This document shows, piece by piece, positions 11,284 through 22,454 of a stretch of DNA of 64,000 bases. Below the pieces are notes generated by a model, which did not search any database, was not told the DNA's origin, and saw only the letters and a list, made by a program, of their open reading frames with translations. Within the stretch, counting starts at the first letter, position 1. Each line of letters opens with the position of its first letter. The translations under genes and the position numbers were made by a program. Source of the stretch: Streptomyces marispadix (GTDB lineage: Bacteria > Actinomycetota > Actinomycetes > Streptomycetales > Streptomycetaceae); assembly GCF_022524345.1 (NCBI RefSeq), contig NZ_JAKWJU010000002.1, positions 372,001 through 436,000 of the forward strand. The letters are read 5' to 3'.

Positions 11284-12480
11284 TCACCAGCGCGGCGGGC
11301 TGGCGAGGCTGCGGGCCACCACGTCGTCGAGCATCCGTGCGGTGGTGGCCACATCCTGCCGTGAGTTGTCGATGATGGGCAGCCCGGAGCCGTACCAGCC
11401 CGCCATACGGCCGTGGATCTGGGCGACTTCCTCGTCGCTGAGGCGGCGGTTGCCGCTGCGGGCCGCGTTGCGTTCCAGCACGATCTCCAGTCCCGGCAGC
11501 AGCACCACGGGGATCATGCCGGGTCCGACGTGGCGCTTCCAGCCGCCGAGCCCGACGACGGGGCGGTCCGGGAAGACGGCGTCGTCGAGGATGCATGAGA
11601 TGCCGTTGGCGAGGAAGTTGCGCGCGGCGAAGCCGCAGGTGCGGCGCGCCAGCCGGTACTGCGCCTCGGAGTGGTCGTTCCAGCCGCTCTGCGGGTCGGC
11701 GAAGCCGGAGCGCACCCACTCGCGTACGTCGTCGAGGCTGATGTGCGAGGTGGGCACGGCCCGTCGGTCGGCCCAGTAGCGGGCGACCGTGGTCTTCCCC
11801 GCTCCGGCCGGGCCGATCAGCAGCACGGCCACGGCGGCGCGGGTCGCGTCGAGCTGTGCCGGATCGGCGTCGGGCGTGGGGATCTCGACGGGGGCGCCTC
11901 GGGAGAGCTGGAGGTGCCCGGTGGATTCGGTGGGGTGGATGTCGCCGTCGCCGGTGTATCCCTGTGCAGGGCCGGAGTTGGGGCCGCCGGGATTGGGGCC
12001 CGGTCCGGTGCCGGGCGCCTGCGGGGGTGCCGTGGGTACGGGCGGCGGCGCCGACGGGTGCCGGGCCGGAGGCGCGGGCGGCTGTGCCGGTACGGGCGGC
12101 GGCGCGGGAGCCGGGGGCTGCGCACGCGGGCCGTTCGGCGGCGGGCCCCCGTGCTGCGGCTGCTGCGCGGGGACGCCCGGCCAGGCGGGCTGCGGCGACT
12201 GGTGCTGAGGCTGGTGCTGGGGCTGTTGGTGCTGCTGCGGCGGTTGTGGCTGCGCCTGGTGCTGCTGGTGCTGGTGTGACGGAGGCTGCGGTTGGGGCGG
12301 TTGGCCCGGTTGGCCCGGGGCCTGCGGGGCCTGCGGGGCCTGCGGGGCCTGCGGGGCCTGCGGCATCCGGCCTTGATGGCCGTGGTGCGGGGAACGCGTG
12401 CCGCCCTGCCCCTGGTCCGGTACGGAGCCTTGCCGGGAGCCTTGAGAAGGGACGGGCTGTTGCGCCCCGTACTGCTGCAT
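11284..12480 (-). CDS. P-loop ATP-binding protein with long Pro/Gln-rich N-terminus
   Basis: 398 residues from the ATG at 12480 (MQQYGAQQPVPSQG; GGGGAG close upstream). The frame is open further upstream, so the start is not certain. The first ~200 residues are disordered Pro/Gln/His/Ala sequence with five PQA repeats. A kinase-like ATPase domain follows, with Walker A GPAGAGKTT and an ISLDDVREW segment, resembling the zeta-toxin/gluconate-kinase type P-loop family. An LDDAVFPDRP segment may be the Walker B region. Streptomyces genomes carry such a protein next to aroB; function unknown. I see no antitoxin partner. Confidence 0.8.
   Translation of the reverse strand: MQQYGAQQPVPSQGSRQGSVPDQGQGGTRSPHHGHQGRMPQAPQAPQAPQAPQAPGQPGQPPQPQPPSHQHQQHQAQPQPPQQHQQPQHQPQHQSPQPAWPGVPAQQPQHGGPPPNGPRAQPPAPAPPPVPAQPPAPPARHPSAPPPVPTAPPQAPGTGPGPNPGGPNSGPAQGYTGDGDIHPTESTGHLQLSRGAPVEIPTPDADPAQLDATRAAVAVLLIGPAGAGKTTVARYWADRRAVPTSHISLDDVREWVRSGFADPQSGWNDHSEAQYRLARRTCGFAARNFLANGISCILDDAVFPDRPVVGLGGWKRHVGPGMIPVVLLPGLEIVLERNAARSGNRRLSDEEVAQIHGRMAGWYGSGLPIIDNSRQDVATTARMLDDVVARSLASPPRW
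12317..12361. repeat. Five exact 9-bp repeats coding Pro-Gln-Ala
   Basis: GGGGCCTGC is repeated five times without change (12317-12361) inside the P-loop protein gene. Two TTGGCCCGG units stand next to it. Such a run would be expected to vary in copy number between strains. Confidence 0.95.
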
Positions 12481-12670
12481 CCGCTCCCCAACTCCGCTCG
12501 CGTCTGCCGACGCTGCCCCCGCAGCGCCATGATTGTGTGACAGTACCGGAAGGTACAGCCCTGGTCGTTCCTGTTGAACGGCGGAGACCGGCCGCGAGTG
12601 CCCGACGGCCCCGCCCCGTCTGCCCGTTCGCCTTCGCCCCGCTCGCCCCCTCCATGCGTCCCGGGGGTTC

Positions 12671-12709
12671 CCGTACGTACTCACACAGCGTCCGTACGTA
12701 CTCACACAG
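12671..12709. repeat. Two 18-bp repeats 21 bp apart with palindromic core
   Basis: CCGTACGTACTCACACAG lies at 12671-12688 and 12692-12709. Each copy holds the palindrome GTACGTAC. The spacing is two helical turns. They lie in the 291-nt gap between aroB and the P-loop gene, about 190 nt upstream of the latter, so they could be operator or promoter elements. No gene is seen in 12481-12771. Confidence 0.85.
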
Positions 12710-12771
12710 AGCCCCGCCGGCCGCACGACGCCTGTCCGCATGCCGCACCGCGCGGCGCGCAACATCCGTCG

Positions 12772-14386
<1,615 letters not shown>

Positions 14387-14390
<4 letters not shown>

Positions 14391-15571
14391 TTGATCTCCA
14401 GGCCGTCGAGGAAGCCCCTGACGTTGCGCCGGGTCTCGGTGACGCTGTCGCCGCCGAACTTCTCCGCCACCGCGTCCGCCAGTACGAGCGCGACCATCGC
14501 CTCGGCCACGATCCCGGCGGCCGGCACGGCGCACACATCCGAGCGCTGATGATGTGCGCGGGTCTCCTCCCCGGTGTGCACATCGACGGTGGCCAGGGCG
14601 CGCGGCACGGTCGCGATCGGCTTCATCGCGGCCCGTACGCGCAGGAGTTCACCGGTGGACAGGCCGCCCTCGGTGCCGCCGGAGCGCCCCGAGCTGCGGC
14701 GGATGCCCTCGTCCGTGGGCACGATCTCGTCGTGTGCCTTGGAGCCGGGAACCCTGGCCAGGTCGAAGCCGTCGCCCAGTTCCACCCCCTTGATGGCCTG
14801 GATGCCCATGAGGGCCCCGGCCAGGCGGGCGTCCAGGCGCCGGTCCCAGTGGACGTGCGAGCCGAGCCCGACCGGTACGCCGTGCGCGGCCACCTCCACC
14901 ACGCCGCCGAGGGTGTCGCCGTCCTGGTGCGCCTGGTCGATCTCCGCGACCATCGCCTTGCTCGCGTCGGCGTCGAGGCAGCGCACCGGGTCGGCGTCCA
15001 GCCGCTCCACGTCTCCGGGCTCGGGGACGGTGCCGTAGGGGGCCTTGGCCGCGCCGAGTTCGACCACGTGGGAGACGATCTCGATTCCGGCGGTCTCCTT
15101 CAGATACGAGCGGGCGACCGTGCCGAGCGCCACCCGTGCCGCCGTCTCCCGCGCCGAGGCCCTCTCCAGTACGGGGCGTGCCTCGTCGAAGCCGTACTTC
15201 TGCATGCCCGCGAGATCGGCGTGACCGGGGCGGGGCCGGGTGAGGGGCGCGTTCCGCGCCAGGCCCGCCAGCACCTCCGGGTCGACCGGGTCGGCGGCCA
15301 TCACCTGCTCCCACTTGGGCCACTCCGTGTTGCCCACCATGATCGCCACGGGGGAACCGAGGGTCAGCCCGTGCCGTACGCCCCCGATGAAGGTGACCTC
15401 GTCGCGCTCGAACTTCATCCGCGCCCCGCGCCCGTAACCGAGGCGGCGCCGCGCCAGGGCGTCGGCCACCATGTCCGTGGTGACCGGGACGCCGGCGGGC
15501 AGCCCCTCCAGCGTCGCCACCAGTGCGGGGCCGTGCGACTCCCCCGCGGTCAGCCAGCGCAACCTGCTCAA
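14387..15571 (-). CDS. aroC: Chorismate synthase
   Basis: Makes chorismate from EPSP using reduced FMN. 394 residues, normal length. Signatures [50 protein letters not shown] and [12 protein letters not shown] are intact. The start is TTG at 15571 ([10 protein letters not shown]) with GGAG 5 nt upstream, an unusual but well supported start. The C-terminus overlaps aroK. It is separated from aroE by 256 nt containing a 17-bp repeat array. Confidence 0.97.
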
Positions 15572-15710
15572 CGGTGCTCCTCGATCTCGCGCCTCGGCGC
15601 CTGTGCGGTCCGTCCTCCGGGACCTGACGGTCTGCCCCCGATCTTCCCACGTGCGCGGGCAGGGGTACGCCGAGGTCCACCGACCGGACGGGCACCGTCT
15701 CCGGCCGGGC

Positions 15711-15795
15711 GCTGCTCCCGGTAGCGAGCTGTTCCCGGCAGGGCGCTGTCCCCGGTCGGACGCTGTTCCCGGTCGGACGCTGTCCCCGGTCGGGC
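15711..15795. repeat. Five-unit 17-bp tandem array between aroE and aroC
   Basis: Units start at 15711, 15728, 15745, 15762 and 15779; the consensus is GCTGTTCCCGGTCGGAC, and the last three differ by one or two bases. The array fills part of the 15572-15827 gap, which holds no gene. Confidence 0.9.
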
Positions 15796-15827
15796 CGGGC
15801 AGGAGCCGTCCCGGGGGCGGCGGCCGG

Positions 15828-16697
15828 TCAGCCCGTGCGCGCGTGCAGCGCCGCCTCGCCCGCGGCGCGCATCTCGGCGAGCGGCGCGGGCGCGTGCCCC
15901 GTCATCAACTCGACCTGGAGCACCGCCTGGTGTACGAGCAGGTCAAGGCCCGAGACGACGGCTCCGCCGCGTTCCGCCCAGGCCGATGCGAGCCGCGTCG
16001 GCCAGGGGTCGTAGAGGACGTCGAAGAGCGTGCCGGGCCGTTCCGGTACGCGGGCCGCGAGCGCGTCGGTGCTGCCCGCCGGGGTCGTCGCGATCACGAG
16101 CGGCGCCGAAAGCGCGTCCGCGGCGTCGTCCCAGGCGGTGGTCCGCACCTCCGCTCCCAGGCGCTCGCCCCAGCCGCGCATCTCGCGTGCCCGCTCCGTG
16201 CCCCGTACGTACGCGGTGACGGGGCCGTCGCAGATCTGGGCGAGCGCGGCCAGCGCGGAGGACGCGGTGGCGCCGGCGCCGAGGACGGCTGCGTGCTCGA
16301 CGCGGGCGATGCCGCGTTCCCGCAGCGCGGCCACCATGCCGGGAATGTCGGTGTTGTCGCCGATGCGTCTTCTGCCCCTGAAGACAACGGTGTTGGCGGC
16401 CTCCACGGACTCGGCCGTGGCGCTGATCTCGTCGAGCAGCGGGATCACGGCACGCTTGAGCGGCATCGTCAGGGAGAGGCCGGCCCACTGCTCGTCGATG
16501 CCGCCGAGGAAGGAAGCCAGACCCGCCTCGTCCACCTCGTAACGCTCGTATGTCCAGTCGTGCAGGCCCAGTTGCTCGTACGCGGCACGGTGCAGCACGG
16601 GCGAGAGCGAGTGGGCCACGGGTGAGCCGAGGACGGCGGCTCGCCGTACGGCCGGGGACGCGGCGGGCGCCGGCCGTACGGGGTCGTGCGGGTGCAT
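15828..16697 (-). CDS. aroE: Shikimate dehydrogenase
   Basis: NADPH-dependent reduction of 3-dehydroshikimate. 289 residues including a Pro/Ala-rich head of about 18. Substrate motifs [32 protein letters not shown] (catalytic Lys) and [13 protein letters not shown] (catalytic Asp) are present, then the Rossmann loop [18 protein letters not shown] at 16697 shares one base with the mltG stop (TGATG), so it is translationally coupled to mltG. Confidence 0.96.
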   Translation of the reverse strand: MHPHDPVRPAPAASPAVRRAAVLGSPVAHSLSPVLHRAAYEQLGLHDWTYERYEVDEAGLASFLGGIDEQWAGLSLTMPLKRAVIPLLDEISATAESVEAANTVVFRGRRRIGDNTDIPGMVAALRERGIARVEHAAVLGAGATASSALAALAQICDGPVTAYVRGTERAREMRGWGERLGAEVRTTAWDDAADALSAPLVIATTPAGSTDALAARVPERPGTLFDVLYDPWPTRLASAWAERGGAVVSGLDLLVHQAVLQVELMTGHAPAPLAEMRAAGEAALHARTG

Positions 16698-18370
16698 CAG
16701 CCGCCGTTCTCCTTGTTCTTGCGCTGTTCCTTGTTGAAGTCCTGGACGTTGCGGTCGTGTTCGGCCTTGCTGGCGGTGAAGCGCGTGTCGCCGGGCTTGA
16801 CCGTGACGAAGTAGAGCCAGTTGCCCTTGGTGGGCTTCAGCGCCGCCTCGATGGCCTGGTGCCCGGGGTTGTCGATGGGGGCGGGCGGCAGCCCGGGGTT
16901 GAGATAGGTGTTGTACGGCGACTTGAACTTGGTGTCCTCGACCGAAGTGTCCAGCGACGAACGGCCCTTGGCGTAGTTGATGGTCGAGTCGAAGCCCAGC
17001 CGCATGTCCTTGTCCAGGCGGTTGTAGATGACCCGGGAGACCTTGCCGAACTCGTCGTCCTGCTGTGCCTCGGCCTGGATGAGGGAGGCGATGGTGAGGA
17101 TCTCCTCGGGCGTCTTGCCCACCTTCCTCGCCTGGCCCGCCAGATCGACCTTGGTGTGCTCGGCCTTGGCGCGCCCGACCATGTCCCGCAGCACGTCCTC
17201 GGGGGCGCTGCCCTCGCCGACGCTGTAGCGCGAGGGGAAGAGGAAGCCCTCCGGGTTGCCCTTCGCGAAGCGTGGCAGGCCCAGTTGGGAGGGGCGTGCC
17301 TTCTTGGCGACCTTCTCCGTGGTGCCCTTCGGCTCGCCGAGCTTCTCGTCGACGAGCGCGTAGATCGCCTTCGCGCGCAGACCCTCGGAGATGATCAGCC
17401 CGTTCTGGCTTGCCGGGTCGAGCATCAGCTTCACCGCGGCGGCACCGGACATCTTCTTGCGCATGCTGTATGTGCCGGGCTGGATGCCGCTGGACTTCTT
17501 CTCCGCCTGGGACGCCTCGACGAACGCCCGCGCGCTCTTGACCACGCCGGCCTTCTGCAACTCGTCGCCCATGTCGGCGATCGAGGCGCCGTCCGGGATC
17601 TTCACCTGCACCTGGCCGGAGCCCTTGCCCGAATAGTCGGGCGCCGGTGCGAAGTAGGTCTGGTAGAAGCCGTATCCGTAGTAGGCGGCGGTGCCGAGCC
17701 CTCCCATGAGAACCACCGAGACGGCCAGGCAGGCGCAGCCGCGGCGGCGTTTGCCGTCGCCGTCGCGGTTGCGGCGGCCGGAGCGCTTGGGGTGGTCGTC
17801 GTCGTAGCCTTCATCATCGTCGTCGCTGTCGGCGAAGAACGCGTGCTCGCCCTGGTCGGGTCCCGGGTCCCAGCCGGTCTCCGGGTCGGCCTCGGGCCGC
17901 CCTGGGCCGCCGCCCGGACCGCCGGGGTGCGGCGGCAGATAGCCGTCGGGCCCGGCCTGGCCGCCCGGCTGCGCGTACTGCCCCGGGTACCCCTGGGCCT
18001 GCTGCTGGTGCTGCTGCGGATAGCCCTGCTGCGCGGCGTAATAGCCGGGCTGCTGGCCGGTGTTGTACGGATCCACGGCGGGCATGCCGCGCGGATCGGT
18101 GGCGCCCACGCCCTGCCCCGTGTCATACGGGCCGCCGCCTTCGTAGCCGCCCTGTCCGTAGTGACCCTGCTGCGGCTGCTGCCCGTAGTAGCCCTGCTGA
18201 TGGGGCACTTGGTGCTGTCCCGTGCTGTACGGATCGGCGTACTGGCCGGCTTGGGGACCGCCGTCGCCCGGGTGAGCGGCGTCTCTTCCACCGTCCCACC
18301 CCTGGTCCCCGAAGAGAGGGTCATCGGGATGCCACGATGGGAGGCTCTGCCCCCGGCCATAGTCAGTCAT
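16697..18370 (-). CDS. mltG: Endolytic murein transglycosylase MltG (YceG-like)
   Basis: Membrane-anchored lytic transglycosylase that cuts nascent glycan strands. 557 residues from ATG 18370 (MTDYGRGQSLPSWHPDDP, AGGGGA upstream). Residues 1-210 are a Gly/Gln/Tyr/Pro-rich cytoplasmic tail with repeated PYSTGQ/PYNTGQ, then an acidic-basic patch, a transmembrane segment near 235-257 and the YceG domain. The catalytic region reads IASLIQAEAQQDDEF then VIYNRLDKDMRLGFDST, and YNTYLNPGLPPAPIDNPG near the C-terminus. Of the usual E-x-E pair at the active site, the first position is Gln and the second Glu is kept. Confidence 0.94.
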   Translation of the reverse strand: MTDYGRGQSLPSWHPDDPLFGDQGWDGGRDAAHPGDGGPQAGQYADPYSTGQHQVPHQQGYYGQQPQQGHYGQGGYEGGGPYDTGQGVGATDPRGMPAVDPYNTGQQPGYYAAQQGYPQQHQQQAQGYPGQYAQPGGQAGPDGYLPPHPGGPGGGPGRPEADPETGWDPGPDQGEHAFFADSDDDDEGYDDDHPKRSGRRNRDGDGKRRRGCACLAVSVVLMGGLGTAAYYGYGFYQTYFAPAPDYSGKGSGQVQVKIPDGASIADMGDELQKAGVVKSARAFVEASQAEKKSSGIQPGTYSMRKKMSGAAAVKLMLDPASQNGLIISEGLRAKAIYALVDEKLGEPKGTTEKVAKKARPSQLGLPRFAKGNPEGFLFPSRYSVGEGSAPEDVLRDMVGRAKAEHTKVDLAGQARKVGKTPEEILTIASLIQAEAQQDDEFGKVSRVIYNRLDKDMRLGFDSTINYAKGRSSLDTSVEDTKFKSPYNTYLNPGLPPAPIDNPGHQAIEAALKPTKGNWLYFVTVKPGDTRFTASKAEHDRNVQDFNKEQRKNKENGG

Positions 18371-18383
18371 CGATCCCCTAGAT

Positions 18384-18464
18384 CCGCCGGACGGCAGCGC
18401 TCTGCCGTACACATACAGGCAGGACACCCACGGCACACTCGGGAGTGCCGCCCCCGTCCGGCGG
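18384..18464 (-). promoter_or_regulatory. Structured leader between ruvX and mltG
   Basis: An outer stem CCGCCGGACG (18384-18393) with CGTCCGGCGG (18455-18464) encloses two hairpins: ACGGCAG-CGCT-CTGCCGT (18391-18408) and CGGCAC-N8-GTGCCG (18431-18450). The outer stem and the first hairpin share 3 nt, so the element could switch between forms. Lies just before the mltG ribosome binding site. Function not known. Confidence 0.5.
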
Positions 18465-18498
18465 TTGCGCGTGTCGCGGGAACGTTACCGTATCGCGA

Positions 18499-18963
18499 TC
18501 AGACAACCACTTCGACGCATTCCCCCGGAGGGCTGCCTGACATCCGTTCAGTCTCCAGGGCGTTCTGAAGAATGACCACCGCAGCGGCCTGATCGATGCG
18601 GGCGCGGCCCTTCTTGGAATTCACGCCGGAGGCGCGCATGTCCTGTGCAGCCGTGACTGTACTCATACGTTCGTCGACGAGCCGAACCGGGACCGGTGTG
18701 ATCTTCCTCGCCAGCTCCTCGGCGAACGAACGGACCTTGGCCGCCGCAGGTCCCTCTCCGCCGCTGAGGGAGCGCGGCAGGCTTACCACGACCTCGATCG
18801 GCTCGTACTCGGCGACGAGCGCCGCCAACCGCCGCCGCGCAGCGGGCAGATCACGCCCCGGCACCGTCTCCACCGGGGTGGCCAGCAGCCCGTCGGGGTC
18901 GCTGCTCGCGACCCCGATACGGGCGTCGCCGACGTCGACCGCGAGGCGGCGGCCACGGCGCAT
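18499..18963 (-). CDS. ruvX: Holliday-junction resolvase-like YqgF/RuvX protein
   Basis: RNase H-fold nuclease family linked to 16S rRNA 5' processing and junction resolution. 154 residues. The first acidic motif is LAVDVGDARIGVA at residue 7, the central one VVVSLPRSLSGGEG, and the last RARIDQAAAVVILQ; VRLVDERMST is also typical. ATG at 18963 shares a base with the alaS stop (TGATG). It stands between alaS and mltG, a common actinobacterial order. Confidence 0.94.
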   Translation of the reverse strand: MRRGRRLAVDVGDARIGVASSDPDGLLATPVETVPGRDLPAARRRLAALVAEYEPIEVVVSLPRSLSGGEGPAAAKVRSFAEELARKITPVPVRLVDERMSTVTAAQDMRASGVNSKKGRARIDQAAAVVILQNALETERMSGSPPGECVEVVV

Positions 18964-21635
18964 CAGGCGCTGCCGCTCTCTGCCACGAGCCGCTCGACGG
19001 TGGCGATGGCCTCGTCGACGGCGTCCGGGTTCTGGCCGCCGCCCTGGGCGAGGTCGGGCTTGCCGCCGCCGCCTCCGCCGAGGGCCTTGGCGGCACCGCG
19101 TACGAGGTCGCCGGCCTTCAAACCCCGTTCACGCGCGGCGTCGTTGGTGGCGATGACCGTCAGCGGACGGCCGCCCGTGACGGTGAAGAGCGCGACGACG
19201 GCGGGCCGTGAACCGGGGATGCGCTGGCGGACGTCCAGTACGAGGGTGCGCAGGTCCTCAGCGGCCGTGCCGTCCGGCACCCGGGCGGCGGCCAGGGCGA
19301 CGCCCCGTACGTCGGTGGCGCCCTCGGCGATTCCGGCGGCGGCCTGGAGCACCTTCTCCGCGCGGAAGCGCTCGATCTCCTTCTCGGCGTCCTTCAGCCG
19401 GGTCACCATCGAGGAGATGCGCTCGGGCAGTTCCTCGGGACGCCCCTTGACGAGGTCGGTGAGCTGGGAGACGACCGTGTGCTCACGGGCGAGGAACTTG
19501 TAGGCGTCGACGCCGACCAGGGCCTCGACCCGGCGTACGCCGGAACCGATGGACGACTCCCCCAGCAGCTTTACGAGGCCGAGCTGGGCGGTGTTGTGCA
19601 CATGGGTGCCGCCGCACAGCTCCTTGGAGAAGTCGCCGATGGTCACGACACGTACGCGCTCGCCGTACTTCTCGCCGAACTCGGCCAGCGCGCCCTGCTT
19701 CTTGGCGTCGTCGATGCCCATGTACTCGGCGGAGACGTCGAGTTCACGGGCCAGCACCTCGTTGATCTTCTGCTCGACGTCCGTGAGCACGGTGCCGGGC
19801 ACGGCCGAGGGCGAGCCGAAGTCGAAGCGGAAGCGTCCCGGCGAGTTCTCCGAACCGGCCTGTGCGGCCGTCGGGCCCAGGGCGTCCCGCAGCGCCTGGT
19901 GCGTGAGGTGGGTGGCGCTGTGGGCGCGGGCGATGGAGCGGCGCCTGTCCACGTCGATCTGGGCGTGCGCGGGGGCTCCGACGGTCACCTCGCCGACCTG
20001 GACCACGCCCTTGTGCACGGAGACGCCGGCGACCGGCTGCTGTACGTCCCGTACCTCGACCACGGCGCCGCTCTCCAGCCGGATGCGGCCGGTGTCGGCG
20101 AGCTGGCCGCCGCCCTCGGCGTAGAACGGGGTGCGGTCGAGGACGACTTCGACCTCGTCGCCCTCGTGGGCCGCGGGTGAGGAGAGCCCGTCGACGAGCA
20201 GGCCGACGATGGTGGCCTCGCCCGTCGTGTGCTTGTAGCCCGTGAAGTCGGTGGCTCCGCTGCCGTCGGCGATCTCGCGGTAGGCGGAGAGGTCGGCGTG
20301 GCCCTGCTTCTTCGCCCTGGCGTCGGCCTTGGCGCGGTCGCGCTGCTCCTGCATCAGGCGCCGGAAGGCCGACTCGTCGACGGACAGGCCCTGTTCGGCG
20401 GCCATCTCCAGCGTGAGGTCGATGGGGAAGCCCCATGTGTCGTGCAGCAGGAAGGCCTTCTCGCCGGACAGCACGGTGCCTCCGGCGGCCTGTGTCTCGG
20501 TGACGGCCGAGTCCAGGATGTTCGTGCCGGAGCGCAGCGTCTTGAGGAAGGCGGCCTCCTCGGCGAGCGCGACCGTCTCGATGCGCTTGCGGTCGGTCTC
20601 CAGCTCCGGGTACTGCGGGGCCATGGCCTTGATGACGGCGTCCGTCAGCTCGGCGACCGTGGGGCCGGTGGCGCCGAGGATGCGCATGTTGCGGATGGCG
20701 CGGCGCATGATGCGGCGCAGCACATAGCCGCGGCCCTCGTTGCCGGGGGTGACGCCGTCGCCGATGAGCATCACGGCCGTACGGATGTGGTCGGCGACCA
20801 CGCGCAGCGACACGTCGGTGCGCTCGGCGTCGCCGTAGCGCACGCCGGTCAGCTCGGTGGCCTTGTCGAGCACCATGCGCGAGGTGTCGATCTCGTACAT
20901 GTTGCGTACGCCCTGGAGCACCATCGCCAGACGCTCGAAGCCGAGGCCGGTGTCGATGTTCTGGCTGGGCAGGTCGCCGATGATCGGGTAGTCCTTGCCC
21001 TCGCCGGGACCCCGCTCGTACTGCATGAACACCAGGTTCCACAGCTCTACGTAGCGCTCGTCGTTGACGGCGGGTCCGCCTTCGGGGCCGAACTCGGGGC
21101 CGCGGTCGTAACTGACCTCCGAGCAGGGGCCGCAGGGCCCGGGGACTCCCATGTCCCAGTAGTTCTCCGCCTTGCCCAGGCGCTGGATCCGCTCGGCGGG
21201 GACGCCGACGACGTCGCGCCAGATGCGCTCCGCCTCGTCGTCCTCCTCGTAGACGGTGATCCACAGCCGCTCCGGGTCGAGCCCGTAACCGCCCTTGTCC
21301 TGCGGAGTGGTGAGCAGCTCCCAGGCGTAGACGGCGGCGCCCTCCTTGAAGTAGTCGCCGAAGGAGAAGTTGCCGCACATCTGGAAGAAGGTGCCGTGCC
21401 GCGTGGTCTTGCCGACCTCTTCGATGTCCGGTGTGCGTACGCACTTCTGCACGCTGGTGGCACGGTCGTACGGGGGCTTGACCTCGCCGAGGAAGTACGG
21501 CTTGAAGGGGACCATGCCCGCCGGGACGAGCATCAGCGTCGGGTCGTCCGCGATCAGCGACGCCGACGGCACGACGGTGTGCCCCCGCTCCTCGAAGAAG
21601 CGCAGCCAGCGGCGGCGGATTTCAGCCGACTCCAT
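18963..21635 (-). CDS. alaS: Alanyl-tRNA synthetase
   Basis: Charges tRNA-Ala and edits Ser/Gly errors. 890 residues, full length. It starts [20 protein letters not shown]; motif 2-type region [20 protein letters not shown]; editing-site zinc motif [11 protein letters not shown] and [13 protein letters not shown]; glycine-rich C-Ala end ([16 protein letters not shown]). ATG at 21635 overlaps the previous stop by one base (TGATG) with GAGG 7 nt before. The frame is open upstream but that part belongs to the next gene's shadow. Confidence 0.98.
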   Translation of the reverse strand: MESAEIRRRWLRFFEERGHTVVPSASLIADDPTLMLVPAGMVPFKPYFLGEVKPPYDRATSVQKCVRTPDIEEVGKTTRHGTFFQMCGNFSFGDYFKEGAAVYAWELLTTPQDKGGYGLDPERLWITVYEEDDEAERIWRDVVGVPAERIQRLGKAENYWDMGVPGPCGPCSEVSYDRGPEFGPEGGPAVNDERYVELWNLVFMQYERGPGEGKDYPIIGDLPSQNIDTGLGFERLAMVLQGVRNMYEIDTSRMVLDKATELTGVRYGDAERTDVSLRVVADHIRTAVMLIGDGVTPGNEGRGYVLRRIMRRAIRNMRILGATGPTVAELTDAVIKAMAPQYPELETDRKRIETVALAEEAAFLKTLRSGTNILDSAVTETQAAGGTVLSGEKAFLLHDTWGFPIDLTLEMAAEQGLSVDESAFRRLMQEQRDRAKADARAKKQGHADLSAYREIADGSGATDFTGYKHTTGEATIVGLLVDGLSSPAAHEGDEVEVVLDRTPFYAEGGGQLADTGRIRLESGAVVEVRDVQQPVAGVSVHKGVVQVGEVTVGAPAHAQIDVDRRRSIARAHSATHLTHQALRDALGPTAAQAGSENSPGRFRFDFGSPSAVPGTVLTDVEQKINEVLARELDVSAEYMGIDDAKKQGALAEFGEKYGERVRVVTIGDFSKELCGGTHVHNTAQLGLVKLLGESSIGSGVRRVEALVGVDAYKFLAREHTVVSQLTDLVKGRPEELPERISSMVTRLKDAEKEIERFRAEKVLQAAAGIAEGATDVRGVALAAARVPDGTAAEDLRTLVLDVRQRIPGSRPAVVALFTVTGGRPLTVIATNDAARERGLKAGDLVRGAAKALGGGGGGKPDLAQGGGQNPDAVDEAIATVERLVAESGSA

Positions 21636-22000
21636 CAGTGGTCCTCGTTTCGGTCGTGTGGTCGTTCGGTGCCCTGCCGGTGGTGTGCGGGGCCCAGTTG
21701 CGGTCTGGGGGCCTGGCCGGGAAGCCCGGGGGCCTCCACATGTCCGAGGGGTGGCCCGGGAGGCGGCCCGGGTGGTGCGTCGAGCCCGAGGGCGCTGTTC
21801 AACTCGCTTTCGCGCTGGGCCATTCCGGCCCGTACGTCCAGCGCGAAGTCCTTCAGGCGGTGGCCGCCCTCGACGGCCTTGCCCGCGGCACGGACGGCGA
21901 GGGCGTCGGGCGCGAGGGAGCGCAGCTTGCGCTGCACCTTGGTCGTGGCCCACACACCGGCTGCCGCTCCCGTGGTGAACCAGAAGGCACGGCGGAACAT
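21635..22000 (-). CDS. Small DUF6167-like protein upstream of alaS, function unknown
   Basis: 121 residues from ATG 22000. The N-terminus [20 protein letters not shown] is hydrophobic with a basic start, consistent with membrane association. The middle ([20 protein letters not shown]) is a charged helix and the last 45 residues are Pro/Gly-rich. It is the usual small gene between the DUF948 gene and alaS in Streptomyces. Starts 7 nt after the DUF948 stop and ends in a TGATG overlap with alaS. Confidence 0.85.
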   Translation of the reverse strand: MFRRAFWFTTGAAAGVWATTKVQRKLRSLAPDALAVRAAGKAVEGGHRLKDFALDVRAGMAQRESELNSALGLDAPPGPPPGPPLGHVEAPGLPGQAPRPQLGPAHHRQGTERPHDRNEDH

Positions 22001-22007
22001 CTGCGGA

Positions 22008-22454
22008 TCAGCCCTTTCCCCGCTCGCGCCCGCGTCCGCCGCGCCGCGCACCGGGCAGGGTGCGCCGTACGACGACGGGCGGCGGCGTGCCCCGGGCGGG
22101 AGCGGCGCCTCGCTTGCGGCCGAGCGCCCGGCGTACGCCGTAGCCGAAGGCCGCGACCTTCACCAGCGGGCCCCCGAAGGTGGTGGAGACGGTCGATGAG
22201 AGGGCGGAGGCGTTGGAGGCGACCTCCTGTACGTCCGTGGCGATCGCGTCCACGCGGTCGAGCTGCGTCTGGGCGGAGCGCACGGTCGCCGACGCCTCAC
22301 CGAGCAGCGGCACCGCCCGTTCCGTCACGCCCGTCACCAGCTTGGTGGCCGCCTTGAGCGTCTGTGCGAGCCTCACCAGCACAACGGCGAGGAACGAGAC
22401 CAGAATCGCCCAGAACACGGCCACGAGGAGACCGGCCACCTCTCCACCGGACAC
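22008..22454 (-). CDS. DUF948 membrane protein
   Basis: 148 residues. GTG at 22454 with GGGAAG upstream. One N-terminal transmembrane helix (EVAGLLVAVFWAILVSFLAVVLVRL) precedes an amphipathic coiled-coil-like stretch (about 35-95: ATVRSAQTQLDRVDAIATDV) typical of DUF948, then a basic tail rich in Arg/Gly. Heads the alaS operon. Function unknown; the form suggests an envelope-associated scaffold. Confidence 0.87.
   Translation of the reverse strand: MSGGEVAGLLVAVFWAILVSFLAVVLVRLAQTLKAATKLVTGVTERAVPLLGEASATVRSAQTQLDRVDAIATDVQEVASNASALSSTVSTTFGGPLVKVAAFGYGVRRALGRKRGAAPARGTPPPVVVRRTLPGARRGGRGRERGKG

Noticed and set aside
20229..22199. 656-codon plus-strand frame
   Set aside because: Antisense to alaS, which has full family motifs; low-complexity translation.
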